Shown here: positions 14,441-40,500 of the stretch, one piece after another | Layout of the letters: every line of letters begins with the position of its first letter | Position numbering within the stretch: position 1 is the first letter of the stretch | Assembly (NCBI GenBank): GCA_946699065.1 | Contig: CAMPDV010001740.1 | Coordinates: 28,154-92,153, forward strand | From: Loxodes magnus | Lineage: Eukaryota > Ciliophora > Karyorelictea > Loxodida > Loxodidae | Reading direction: 5' to 3' | Length of the DNA stretch: 64,000 nt | Program-made: the position numbers and the translations under genes | The notes under the pieces: generated by a model | Seen by the model: the letters and a program-made list of their open reading frames with translations, nothing else | What the model was told of the DNA's origin: nothing | Database searches by the model: none

Positions 14441-15291
14441 TGAAGTCATGATTAGACGGTGAGACTATGGGACGTCAAGACAGGTACCTGTAAGACCATG
14501 AGTGGTCACACACATTATGTATATGCTGTGGCTATATCCAGTGATTCAGAGTTCATCGTATCGTGAAGTCATGATTAGACGGTGAGACTATGGGACGTCA
14601 AGACAGGTACCTGTAAGACCATGAGTGGTCACACACATTATGTATATGCTGTGGCTATATCCAGTGATTCAGAGTTCATCGTATCGGGAAGTTATGATTA
14701 GACGGTGAGACTATGGGACGTCAAGACAGGTACCTGTAAGACCATGAGTGGTCACACACATTATGTATATGCTGTGGCTATATCCAGTGATTAAGAGTTC
14801 ATCGTATCGGGAAGTTATGATAAGACGGTGAGACTATGGGACGTCAAGACAGGTACCTGTAAGACCATGAGTGGTCACACTTTTTCTGTATATGCTGTGG
14901 CTATATCCAGTGATTCAGAGTTCATCGTATCGGGAAGTTATGATTAGACGGTGAGACTATGGGACGTCAAGACAGGTACCTGTAAGACCATGAGTGGTCA
15001 CACTAGTTATGTATATGCTGTGGCAATATCCAGTGATTCAGAGTTCATCGTATCGGGAAGTTATGATTAGACGGTGAGACTATGGGACGTCAAGACAGGT
15101 ACCCGTAAGACCATGAGTGGTCACACTAGTTATGTATCATCTGTGGCTATATCCAGTGATTCAGAGTTCATCGTATCGGGAAGTTATGATAAGACGGTGA
15201 GACTATGGGACGTCAAGACAGGTACCTGTAAGACCATGAGTGGTCACACACATTATGTATATGCTGTGGCTATATCCAGTGATTCAGAGTT
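13600..15291 (+). repeat. 7-unit tandem duplication (861 bp)
   Basis: About 13,600-14,430 is repeated at about 14,461-15,291 with an offset of 861 bp, exactly seven 123-bp units. Shared markers are HYVYA units with TGA and TAG, the FSVYA unit, the rare GCA codon at 14,161 and 15,022, and the Arg-for-Cys codon right after. Seven WD40 units equal one classical propeller, though here the copied block contains several stops. Confidence 0.75.
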
Positions 15292-15797
15292 CTTCGTATC
15301 GGGAAGTCATGATTAGACGGTGAGACTATGGGACGTCAAGACAGGTACCTGTAAGACCATGAGTGGTCACACTAGTTATGTATATTCTGTGGCTATATCC
15401 AGTGATTCAGAGTTCATCGTATCGGGAAGTTATGATAAGACGGTGAGACTATGGGACGTCAAGACAGGTACCTGTAAGACCATGAGTGGTCACACTAGTT
15501 ATGTATCATCTGTGGCTATATCCAGTGATTCAGAGTTCATCGTATCGGGAAGTTATGATAAGACGGTGAGACTATGGGACGTCAAGACAGGTACCTGTAA
15601 GACCATGAGTGGTCACACTAGTTATGTATATGCTGTGGCTATATCCAGTGATTAAGAGTTCATCGTATCGTGAAGTCATGATTAGACGGTGAGACTATGG
15701 GACGTCAAGACAGGTACCTGTAAGACCATGAGTGGTCACACTAGTTATGTATCATCTGTGGCTATATCCAGTGATTAAGAGTTCATCGTATCGGGAA

Positions 15798-15805
15798 GTG
15801 TAGAT
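15798..15805 (+). other. Odd unit: Tyr to Val at the turn (TAT to GTA)
   Basis: The turn codons read AGT-GTA-GAT instead of AGT-TAT-GAT. All bases of one codon change while length and frame are kept. The structural Asp is retained and the residue before it becomes Val. I saw it once in the window. A paired small insertion and deletion would explain it as well as three substitutions. Confidence 0.8.
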
Positions 15806-17396
15806 AAGACGGTGAGACTATGGGACGTCAAGACAGGTACCTGTAAGACCATGAGTGGTCACACTAGTTATGTATATGCTGTGGCTATATCCAGTGATTC
15901 AGAGTTCATCGTATCGGGAAGTCATGATAAGACGGTGAGACTATGGGACGTCAAGACAGGTACCTGTAAGACCATGAGTGGTCACACTAGTTATGTATAT
16001 GCTGTGGCTATATCCAGTGATTCAGAGTTCATCGTATCGGGAAGTTATGATAAGACGGTGAGACTATGGGACGTCAAGACAGGTACCTGTAAGACCATGA
16101 GTGGTCACACTAGTTATGTATATTCTGTGGCTATATCCAGTGATTCAGAGTTCATCGTATCGGGAAGTTATGATTAGACGGTGAGACTATGGGACGTCAA
16201 GACAGGTACCTGTAAGACCATGAGTGGTCACACTAGTTATGTATCATCTGTGGCTATATCCAGTGATTCAGAGTTCATCGTATCGGGAAGTTATGATTAG
16301 ACGGTGAGACTATGGGACGTCAAGACAGGTACCTGTAAGACCATGAGTGGTCACACTAGTTATGTATCATCTGTGGCTATATCCAGTGATTCAGAGTTCA
16401 TCGTATCGGGAAGTTATGATAAGACGGTGAGACTATGGGACGTCAAGACAGGTACCTGTAAGACCATGAGTGGTCACACTAGTTATGTATATGCTGTGGC
16501 TATATCCAGTGATTAAGAGTTCATCGTATCGGGAAGTTATGATAAGACGGTGAGACTATGGGACGTCAAGACAGGTACCTGTAAGACCATGAGTGGTCAC
16601 ACACATTATGTATATGCTGTGGCTATATCCAGTGATTCAGAGTTCATCGTATCGGGAAGTTATGATAAGACGGTGAGACTATGGGACGTCAAGACAGGTA
16701 CCTGTAAGACCATGAGTGGTCACACACATTATGTATCATCTGTGGCTATATCCAGTGATTCAGAGTTCATCGTATCGGGAAGTTATGATAAGACGGTGAG
16801 ACTATGGGACGTCAAGACAGGTACCTGTAAGACCATGAGTGGTCACACTAGTTATGTATATGCTGTGGCTATATCCAGTGATTCAGAGTTCATCGTATCG
16901 TGAAGTCATGATTAGACGGTGAGACTATGGGACGTCAAGACAGGTACCTGTAAGACCATGAGTGGTCACACACATTATGTATATGCTGTGGCTATATCCA
17001 GTGATTCAGAGTTCATCGTATCGTGAAATCATGATAAGACGGTGAGACTATGGGACGTCAAGACAGGTACCTGTAAGACCATGAGTGGTCACACTAGTTA
17101 TGTATCATCTGTGGCTATATCCAGTGATTCAGAGTTCATCGTATCGGGAAGTTATGATAAGACGGTGAGACTATGGGACGTCAAGACAGGTACCTGTAAG
17201 ACCATGAGTGGTCACACACATTATGTATCATCTGTGGCTATATCCAGTGATTAAGAGTTCATCGTATCGGGAAGTTATGATAAGACGGTGAGACTATGGG
17301 ACGTCAAGACAGGTACCTGTAAGACCATGAGTGGTCACACAGATTTTGTATATGCTGTGGCTATATCCAGTGATTCAGAGTTCTTCGTATCGGGAA

Positions 17397-17410
17397 GTTG
17401 ATATAAAACG
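17397..17410 (+). other. Odd unit: length-neutral shuffle creating TGA
   Basis: Where other units read AGT-TAT-GAT-AAG, this one reads AGT-TGA-TAT-AAA. Moving a TA from before TGATA to after it gives the change, so it looks like compensating 2-bp deletion and insertion, plus G to A in the Lys codon. Net length is unchanged. The same unit carries the rare DFVYA segment (17,342) and TTC for ATC (Phe for Ile). Confidence 0.75.
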
Positions 17411-19060
17411 GTGAGACTATGGGACGTCAAGACAGGTACCTGTAAGACCATGAGTGGTCACACTAGTTATGTATCATCTGTGGCTATATCCAGTGATTCA
17501 GAGTTCATCGTATCGTGAAGTCATGATTAGACGGTGAGACTATGGGACGTCAAGACAGGTACCTGTAAGACCATGAGTGGTCACACACATTATGTATCAT
17601 CTGTGGCTATATCCAGTGATTCAGAGTTCATCGTATCGGGAAGTTATGATTAGACGGTGAGACTATGGGACGTCAAGACAGGTACCTGTAAGACCATGAG
17701 TGGTCACACACATTATGTATCATCTGTGGCTATATCCAGTGATTCAGAGTTCATCGTATCGTGAAGTCATGATTAGACGGTGAGACTATGGGACGTCAAG
17801 ACAGGTACCTGTAAGACCATGAGTGGTCACACACATTATGTATATGCTGTGGCTATATCCAGTGATTCAGAGTTCATCGTATCGGGAAGTTATGATAAGA
17901 CGGTGAGACTATGGGACGTCAAGACAGGTACCTGTAAGACCATGAGTGGTCACACTAGTTATGTATATGCTGTAGCTATATCCAGTGATTCAGAGTTCAT
18001 CGTATCGGGAAGTTATGATAAGACGGTGAGACTATGGGACGTCAAGACAGGTACCTGTAAGACCATGAGTGGTCACACTAGTGTTGTATCATCTGTGGCT
18101 ATATCCAGTGATTCAGAGTTCATCGTATCGGGAAGTTATGATTAGACGGTGAGACTATGGGACGTCAAGACAGGTACCTGTAAGACCATGAGTGGTCACA
18201 CTAGTTATGTATATGCTGTGGCTATATCCAGTGATTCAGAGTTCATCGTATCAGGAAGTTATGATAAGACGGTGAGACTATGGGACGTCAAGACAGGTAC
18301 CTGTAAGACCATGAGTGGTCACACTAGTTATGTATATGCTGTGGCTATATCCAGTGATTAAGAGTTCATCGTATCGGGAAGTTATGATAAGACGGTGAGA
18401 CTATGGGACGTCAAGACAGGTACCCGTAAGACCATGAGTGGTCACACTAGTTATGTATATGCTGTGGCTATATCCAGTGATTCAGAGTTCATCGTATCGG
18501 GAAGTTATGATAAGACGGTGAGACTATGGGACGTCAAGACAGGTACCTGTAAGACCATGAGTGGTCACACTAGTGTTGTATCATCTGTGGCTATATCCAG
18601 TGATTAAGAGTTCATCGTATCGGGAAGTTATGATAAGACGGTGAGACTATGGGACGTCAAGACAGGTACCTGTAAGACCATGAGTGGTCACACTTTTTCT
18701 GTATATGCTGTGGCTATATCCAGTGATTAAGAGTTCATCGTATCGGGAAGTTATGATTAGACGGTGAGACTATGGGACGTCAAGACAGGTACCTGTAAGA
18801 CCATGAGTGGTCACACTAGTGTTGTATCATCTGTGGCTACATCCAGTGATTAAGAGTTCATCGTATCGGGAAGTTATGATAAGACGGTGAGACTATGGGA
18901 CGTCAAGACAGGTACCTGTAAGACCATGAGTGGTCACACACATTATGTATCATCTGTGGCTATATCCAGTGATTCAGAGTTCATCGTATCGGGAAGTTAT
19001 GATTAGACGGTGAGACTATGGGACGTCAAGACAGGTACCTGTAAGACCATGAGTGGTCAC

Positions 19061-19084
19061 ACAAATTAAGTATAAGCTGTGTCT
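19061..19084 (+). repeat. Marker unit with two TAA codons, seen four times
   Basis: Here the variable segment reads Asn, TAA, Val, TAA, Ala, Val, Ser. Five or more bases differ from any other unit within 24 bp, whereas most units differ by one codon. The same cluster occurs at 20,537, 26,195 and 30,008, at offsets of 1,476, 5,658 and 3,813 bp, so it arose once and was carried by block duplication. It is a good tag for following the history of the array. Confidence 0.85.
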
Positions 19085-19549
19085 ATATCCAGTGATTCAG
19101 AGTTCATCGTATCGGGAAGTTATGATTAGACGGTGAGACTATGGGACGTCAAGACAGGTACCTGTAAGACCATGAGTGGTCACACTAGTTGAGTATCATC
19201 TGTGGCTATATCCAGTGATTCAGAGTTCATCGTATCGTGAAGTCATGATTAGACGGTGAGACTATGGGACGTCAAGACAGGTACCTGTAAGACCATGAGT
19301 GGTCACACACATTATGTATATGCTGTGGCTATATCCAGTGATTCAGAGTTCATCGTATCGGGAAGTTATGATAAGACGGTGAGACTATGGGACGTCAAGA
19401 CAGGTACCTGTAAGACCATGAGTGGTCACACTAGTTATGTATATGCTGTAGCTATATCCAGTGATTCAGAGTTCATCGTATCGGGAAGTTATGATAAGAC
19501 GGTGAGACTATGGGACGTCAAGACAGGTACCTGTAAGACCATGAGTGGT

Positions 19550-32832
<13,283 letters not shown>

Positions 32833-33397
32833 TCACACACATTATGTATATGCTGTGGCTATATCCAGTGATTCAGAGTTCATCGTATCGTGAAATCATG
32901 ATTAGACGGTGAGACTATGGGACGTCAAGACAGGTACCTGTAAGACCATGAGTGGTCACACACATTATGTATATGCTGTGGCTATATCCAGTGATTCAGA
33001 GTTCATCGTATCGTGAAGTCATGATTAGACGGTGAGACTATGGGACGTCAAGACAGGTACCTGTAAGACCATGAGTGGTCACACTAGTTATGTATATGCT
33101 GTGGCTATATCCAGTGATTAAGAGTTCATCGTATCGGGAAGTTATGATAAGACGGTGAGACTATGGGACGTCAAGACAGGTACCTGTAAGACCATGAGTG
33201 GTCACACTAGTGTTGTATCATCTGTGGCTATATCCAGTGATTCAGAGTTCATCGTATCGGGAAGTTATGATAAGACGGTGAGACTATGGGACGTCAAGAC
33301 AGGTACCTGTAAGACCATGAGTGGTCACACACATTATGTATCATCTGTGGCTATATCCAGTGATTCAGAGTTCTTCGTATCGGGAAGTTATGATTAG

Positions 33398-33565
33398 ACG
33401 GTGAGACTATGGGACGTCAAGACAGGTACCTGTAAGACCATGAGTGGTCACACTAGTTATGTATATGCTGTGGCTATATCCAGTGATTCAGAGTTCATCG
33501 TATCGGGAAAAGAAGAAAGAATTTCAGATTTAGAATTACTAAAACTAGATAAAGAGAAGTTATAA
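33398..33565 (+). other. Junction-spanning open frame: last WD40 unit plus satellite
   Basis: After the TAG at 33,395 the WD40 frame stays open through the last SYVYA unit, crosses the junction in the word VSGK and continues as KEERISDLELLKLDKEKL before the TAA at 33,563. That is 55 codons, the final 18 of them from the satellite. The tail is charged and Leu-rich, like a short amphipathic helix. One frame in three would be joined by chance, and no start codon or transcript signal supports expression. I record it because it is the only unique coding word in the window. Confidence 0.4.
33507..33509. other. Breakpoint between WD40 array and satellite (GAA overlap)
   Basis: The last WD40 unit is regular through TATCGGGAA, ending at 33,509. 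From 33,507 the sequence follows the satellite word GAAAAGAAGAAAG. The two blocks therefore share only the three bases GAA. There is no transitional unit, target-site duplication or mobile-element terminus on either side. This is what a microhomology-mediated or non-homologous join between two arrays would leave; a chimeric assembly join would look the same. Confidence 0.85.
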
Positions 33566-33842
33566 GAAATTAGAAAAGTGAGGAAGTAAAGTAAGAAAAG
33601 AAGAAAGAATTTCAGATTTAGAATTACTAAAACTAGATAAAAAGAAGTTATACGAAATTAGAAAAGTGAGGAAGTAAAGTAAGAAAAGAAGAAAGAATTT
33701 CAGATTTAGAATTACTAAAACTAGATAAAGAGAAGTTATAAGAATTTAGAAAAGTGAGGAAGTAAAGTAAGAAAAGAAGAAAGAATTTCAGATTTAGAAT
33801 TACTAAAACTGGATAAAATGATGTTATAAATCTTTAGAAAAG

Positions 33843-33933
33843 TGAGGAAGTAAAGTAAGAAAAGAAGAAAGAATTTCAGATTTAGAATAACACAAACTTA
33901 GAGATAAAAAGAAGTTATAAGAAATTAGAAAAG
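33843..33933. repeat. 91-bp satellite variant (first example)
   Basis: In this subtype the middle reads AATAACACAAACTTAGAGATA in place of AATTACTAAAACTAGATA, adding 3 bp. It recurs many times, for example near 34,594, 36,014, 36,105, 38,149, 42,334, 45,703, 49,248, 57,395 and 61,973, often as adjacent pairs. It is a distinct subfamily spread by amplification, not scattered mutation. Confidence 0.85.
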
Positions 33934-34197
33934 TGAGGAAGTAAAGTAAGAAAAGAAGAAAGAATTTCAGATTTAGAATTACTAAAACTGGATAAAATGA
34001 TGTTATAAATCTTTAGAAAAGTGAGGAAGTAAAGTAAGAAAAGAAGAAAGAATTTCAGATTTAGAATTACTAAAACTGGATAAAAAGAAGTTATAAGAAT
34101 TTAGAAAAGTGAGGAAGTAAAGTAAGAAAAGAAGAAAGAATTTCAGATTTAGAATTACTAAAACTAGATAAAGAGAAGTTATAAGAAATTAGAAAAG

Positions 34198-34289
34198 TGA
34201 GGAAGTAAAGTAAGAAAAGAAGAAAAAATTACAGATTCTAGAGTTAGTAAAACTTAGAGATAAAAAGAAGTTATAAGAAATTAGAAAAG
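34198..34289. repeat. 92-bp satellite variant with TCTAGA (first example)
   Basis: This subtype replaces TTTCAGATTTAG by TTACAGATTCTAG and continues GTTAGTAAAACTTAGAGATA, giving 92 bp and an XbaI-type TCTAGA site absent from the 88-bp units. It is often preceded by AAAAAATT instead of AAAGAATT. Further copies have TTACAG at 36,981, 37,689, 41,338 and 42,046, and near 43,118, 44,453, 48,000, 51,714, 52,599, 54,548, 62,669 and 63,555. A related form with GATTTTAGAG occurs near 38,410, 62,767, 63,654 and 63,745. Confidence 0.85.
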
Positions 34290-34559
34290 TGAGGAAGTAA
34301 AGTAAGAAAAGAAGAAAGAATTTCAGATTTAGAATTACTAAAACTAGATAAAAAGAAGTTATACGAAATTAGAAAAGTGAGGAAGTAAAGTAAGAAAAGA
34401 AGAAAGAATTTCAGATTTAGAATTACTAAAACTAGATAAAGAGAAGTTATAAGAATTTAGAAAAGTGAGGAAGTAAAGTAAGAAAAGAAGAAAGAATTTC
34501 AGATTTAGAATTACTAAAACTAGATAAAATGATGTTATAAATCTTTAGAAAAGTGAGGA

Positions 34560-37500
34560 AGTAAAGTAAGAAAAGAAGAAAGAATTTCAGATTTAGAATA
34601 ACACAAACTTAGAGATAAAAAGAAGTTATAAGAAATTAGAAAAGTGAGGAAGTAAAGTAAGAAAAGAAGAAAGAATTTCAGATTTAGAATTACTAAAACT
34701 AGATAAAAAAAAGTTATAAGAATTTAGAAAAGTGAGGAAGTAAAGTAAGAAAAGAAGAAAGAATTTCAGATTTAGAATTACTAAAACTGGATAAAAAGAA
34801 GTTATAAGAATTTAGAAAAGTGAGGAAGTAAAGTAAGAAAAGAAGAAAGAATTTCAGATTTAGAATTACTAAAACTGGATAAAATGATGTTATAAATCTT
34901 TAGAAAAGTGAGGAAGTAAAGTAAGAAAAGAAGAAAGAATTTCAGATTTAGAATTACTAAAACTGGATAAAAAGAAGTTATAAGAATTTAGAAAAGTGAG
35001 GAAGTAAAGTAAGAAAAGAAGAAAGAATTTCAGATTTAGAATTACTAAAACTAGATAAAGAGAAGTTATAAGAATTTAGAAAAGTGAGGAAGTAAAGTAA
35101 GAAAAGAAGAAAGAATTTCAGATTTAGAATTACTAAAACTGGATAAAATGATGTTATAAATCTTTAGAAAAGTGAGGAAGTAAAGTAAGAAAAGAAGAAA
35201 GAATTTAAGATTTAGAATTACTAAAACTAGATAAAGAGAAGTTATAAGAATTTAGAAAAGTGAGGAAGTAAAGTAAGAAAAGAAGAAAGAATTTCAGATT
35301 TAGAATTACTAAAACTGGATAAAAAGAAGTTATAAAAATTTAGAAAAGTGAGGAAGTAAAGTAAGAAAAGAAGAAAGAATTTCAGATTTAGAATTACTAA
35401 AACTAGATAAAAAAAAGTTATAAGAATTTAGAAAAGTGAGGAAGTAAAGTAAGAAAAGAAGAAAGAATTTCAGATTTAGAATTACTAAAACTAGATAAAA
35501 AAAAGTTATAAGTATTTAGAAAAGTGAGGAAGTAAAGTAAGAAAAGAAGAAAGAATTTCAGATTTAGAATTACTAAAACTGGATAAAATGATGTTATAAA
35601 TCTTTAGAAAAGTGAGGAAGTAAAGTAAGAAAAGAAGAAAGAATTTCAGATTTAGAATTACTAAAACTAGATAAAAAGAAGTTATAAGAATTTAGAAAAG
35701 TGAGGAAGTAAAGTAAGAAAAGAAGAAAGAATTTCAGATTTAGAATTACTAAAACTGGATAAAATGATGTTATAAATCTTTAGAAAAGTGAGGAAGTAAA
35801 GTAAGAAAAGAAGAAAGAATTTCAGATTTAGAATAACACAAACTTAGAGATAAAAAAAAGTTATAAATCTTTAGAAAAGTGAGGAAGTAAAGTAAGAAAA
35901 GAAGAAAGAATTTCAGATTTAGAATTACTAAAACTAGATAAAAAAAAGTTATAAGAATTTAGAAAAGTGAGGAAGTAAAGTAAGAAAAGAAGAAAGAATT
36001 TCAGATTTAGAATAACACAAACTTAGAGATAAAAAGAAGTTATAAGAAATTAGAAAAGTGAGGAAGTAAAGTAAGAAAAGAAGAAAGAATTTCAGATTTA
36101 GAATAACACAAACTTAGAGATAAAAAGAAGTTATAAGAAATTAGAAAAGTGAGGAAGTAAAGTAAGAAAAGAAGAAAGAATTACAGATTCTAGAGTTAGT
36201 AAAACTTAGAGATAAAAAGAAGTTATAAGAAATTAGAAAAGTGAGGAAGTAAAGTAAGAAAAGAAGAAAGAATTTCAGATTTAGAATTACTAAAACTAGA
36301 TAAAAAGAAGTTATAAGTATTTAGAAAAGTGAGGAAGTAAAGTAAGAAAAGAAGAAAGAATTTCAGATTTAGAATTACTAAAACTGGATAAAATGATGTT
36401 ATAAGAAATTAGAAAAGTGAGGAAGTAAAGTAAGAAAAGAAGAAAGAATTTCAGATTTAGAATTACTAAAACTAGATAAAGAGAAGTTATAAGAAATTAG
36501 AAAAGTGAGGAAGTAAAGTAAGAAAAGAAGAAAGAATTACAGATTCTAGAGTTAGTAAAACTTAGAGATAAAAGGAAGTTATAAGAAATTAGAAAAGTGA
36601 GGAAGTAAAGTAAGAAAAGAAGAAAGAATTTCAGATTTAGAATTACTAAAACTAGATAAAAAGAAGTTATAAGTATTTAGAAAAGTGAGGAAGTAAAGTA
36701 AGAAAAGAAGAAAGAATTTCAGATTTAGAATTACTAAAACTGGATAAAATGATGTTATAAATCTTTAGAAAAGTGAGGAAGTAAAGTAAGAAAAGAAGAA
36801 AGAATTTCAGATTTAGAATTACTAAAACTGGATAAAAAGAAGTTATAAGAATTTAGAAAAGTGAGGAAGTAAAGTAAGAAAAGAAGAAAGAATTTCAGAT
36901 TTAGAATTACTAAAACTAGATAAAGAGAAGTTATAAGAAATTAGAAAAGTGAGGAAGTAAAGTAAGAAAAGAAGAAAAAATTACAGATTCTAGAGTTAGT
37001 AAAACTTAGAGATAAAAAGAAGTTATAAGAAATTAGAAAAGTGAGGAAGTAAAGTAAGAAAAGAAGAAAGAATTTCAGATTTAGAATTACTAAAACTAGA
37101 TAAAAAGAAGTTATACGAAATTAGAAAAGTGAGGAAGTAAAGTAAGAAAAGAAGAAAGAATTTCAGATTTAGAATTACTAAAACTAGATAAAGAGAAGTT
37201 ATAAGAATTTAGAAAAGTGAGGAAGTAAAGTAAGAAAAGAAGAAAGAATTTCAGATTTAGAATTACTAAAACTAGATAAAAAAAAGTTATAAGAATTTAG
37301 AAAAGTGAGGAAGTAAAGTAAGAAAAGAAGAAAGAATTTCAGATTTAGAATTACTAAAACTGGATAAAATGATGTTATAAATCTTTAGAAAAGTGAGGAA
37401 GTAAAGTAAGAAAAGAAGAAAGAATTTCAGATTTAGAATTACTAAAACTGGATAAAATGATGTTATAAATCTTTAGAAAAGTGAGGAAGTAAAGTAAGAA

Positions 37501-40500
37501 AAGAAGAAAGAATTTCAGATTTAGAATTACTAAAACTGGATAAAAAGAAGTTATAAGAATTTAGAAAAGTGAGGAAGTAAAGTAAGAAAAGAAGAAAGAA
37601 TTTCAGATTTAGAATTACTAAAACTAGATAAAGAGAAGTTATAAGAAATTAGAAAAGTGAGGAAGTAAAGTAAGAAAAGAAGAAAAAATTACAGATTCTA
37701 GAGTTAGTAAAACTTAGAGATAAAAAGAAGTTATAAGAAATTAGAAAAGTGAGGAAGTAAAGTAAGAAAAGAAGAAAGAATTTCAGATTTAGAATTACTA
37801 AAACTAGATAAAAAAAAGTTATAAGAATTTAGAAAAGTGAGGAAGTAAAGTAAGAAAAGAAGAAAAAATTACAGATTCTAGAGTTAGTAAAACTTAGAGA
37901 TAAAAAGAAGTTATAAGAAATTAGAAAAGTGAGGAAGTAAAGTAAGAAAAGAAAAAAGAATTTCAGATTTAGAATAACACAAACTTAGAGATAAAAAGAA
38001 GTTATAAGAAATTAGAAAAGTGAGGAAGTAAAGTAAGAAAAGAAGAAAGAATTTCAGATTTAGAATTACTAAAACTAGATAAAAAAAAGTTATAAGAATT
38101 TAGAAAAGTGAGGAAGTAAAGTAAGAAAAGAAGAAAGAATTTCAGATTTAGAATAACACAAACTTAGAGATAAAAAGAAGTTATAAGAAATTAGAAAAGT
38201 GAGGAAGTAAAGTAAGAAAAGAAGAAAGAATTTCAGATTTAGAATAACACAAACTTAGAGATAAAAAGAAGTTATAAGAAATTAGAAAAGTGATGAAGTA
38301 AAGTAAGAAAAGAAGAAAGAATTACAGATTCTAGAGTTAGTAAAACTTAGAGATAAAAAGAAGTTATAAGTATTTAGAAAAGTGAGGAAGTAAAGTAAGA
38401 AAAGAAGAAAGAATTTCATATTTTAGAGTTAGTAAAACTTAGAGATAAAAAGAAGTTATAAGAAATTAGAAAAGTGAGGAAGTAAAGTAAGAAAAGAAGA
38501 AAGAATTTCAGATTTAGAATTACTAAAACTGGATAAAAAAAAGTTATAAGTATTTAGAAAAGTGAGGAAGTAAAGTAAGAAAAGAAGAAAGAATTTCAGA
38601 TTTAGAATTACTAAAACTGGATAAAATGATGTTATAAATCTTTAGAAAAGTGAGGAAGTAAAGTAAGAAAAGAAGAAAGAATTTCAGATTTAGAATTACT
38701 AAAACTAGATAAAAAGAAGTTATAAGAATTTAGAAAAGTGAGGAAGTAAAGTAAGAAAAGAAGAAAGAATTTCAGATTTAGAATTACTAAAACTGGATAA
38801 AATGATGTTATAAATCTTTAGAAAAGTGAGGAAGTAAAGTAAGACAAGAAGAAAGAATTTCAGATTTAGAATTACTAAAACTGGATAAAAAGAAGTTATA
38901 AGAAATTAGAAAAGTGAGGAAGTAAAGTAAGAAAAGAAGAAAGAATTTCAGATTTAGAATTACTAAAACTAGATAAAGAGAAGTTATAAGAAATTAGAAA
39001 AGTGAGGAAGTAAAGTAAGAAAAGAAGAAAGAATTACAGATTCTAGAGTTAGTAAAACTTAGAGATAAAAAGAAGTTATAAGTATTTAGAAAAGTGAGGA
39101 AGTAAAGTAAGAAAAGAAAAAAGAATTTCAGATTTAGAATAACACAAACTTAGAGATAAAAAGAAGTTATAAGAAATTAGAAAAGTGAGGAAGTAAAGTA
39201 AGAAAAGAAGAAAGAATTTCAGATTTAGAATTACTAAAACTAGATAAAAAAAAGTTATAAGAATTTAGAAAAGTGAGGAAGTAAAGTAAGAAAAGAAGAA
39301 AGAATTTCAGATTTAGAATTACTAAAACTGGATAAAAAGAAGTTATAAGAATTTAGAAAAGTGAGGAAGTAAAGTAAGAAAAGAAGAAAGAATTTCAGAT
39401 TTAGAATTACTAAAACTGGATAAAATGATGTTATAAATCTTTAGAAAAGTGAGGAAGTAAAGTAAGAAAAGAAGAAAGAATTTCAGATTTAGAATTACTA
39501 AAACTGGATAAAAAGAAGTTATAAGAATTTAGAAAAGTGAGGAAGTAAAGTAAGAAAAGAAGAAAGAATTTCAGATTTAGAATTACTAAAACTAGATAAA
39601 GAGAAGTTATAAGAATTTAGAAAAGTGAGGAAGTAAAGTAAGAAAAGAAGAAAGAATTTCAGATTTAGAATTACTAAAACTGGATAAAATGATGTTATAA
39701 ATCTTTAGAAAAGTGAGGAAGTAAAGTAAGAAAAGAAGAAAGAATTTAAGATTTAGAATTACTAAAACTAGATAAAGAGAAGTTATAAGAATTTAGAAAA
39801 GTGAGGAAGTAAAGTAAGAAAAGAAGAAAGAATTTCAGATTTAGAATTACTAAAACTGGATAAAAAGAAGTTATAAAAAATTAGAAAAGTGAGGAAGTAA
39901 AGTAAGAAAAGAAGAAAGAATTTCAGATTTAGAATTACTAAAACTAGATAAAAAAAAGTTATAAGAATTTAGAAAAGTGAGGAAGTAAAGTAAGAAAAGA
40001 AGAAAGAATTTCAGATTTAGAATTACTAAAACTAGATAAAAAAAAGTTATAAGTATTTAGAAAAGTGAGGAAGTAAAGTAAGAAAAGAAGAAAGAATTTC
40101 AGATTTAGAATTACTAAAACTGGATAAAATGATGTTATAAATCTTTAGAAAAGTGAGGAAGTAAAGTAAGAAAAGAAGAAAGAATTTCAGATTTAGAATT
40201 ACTAAAACTAGATAAAAAGAAGTTATAAGAATTTAGAAAAGTGAGGAAGTAAAGTAAGAAAAGAAGAAAGAATTTCAGATTTAGAATTACTAAAACTGGA
40301 TAAAATGATGTTATAAATCTTTAGAAAAGTGAGGAAGTAAAGTAAGAAAAGAAGAAAGAATTTCAGATTTAGAATAACACAAACTTAGAGATAAAAAAAA
40401 GTTATAAATCTTTAGAAAAGTGAGGAAGTAAAGTAAGAAAAGAAGAAAGAATTTCAGATTTAGAATTACTAAAACTAGATAAAAAAAAGTTATAAGAATT

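Noticed and set aside
33480..33600. Transposon insertion at the junction
   Set aside because: No terminal inverted repeat, target-site duplication, LTR or element-coding sequence is visible on either side; only a 3-bp overlap joins the arrays.
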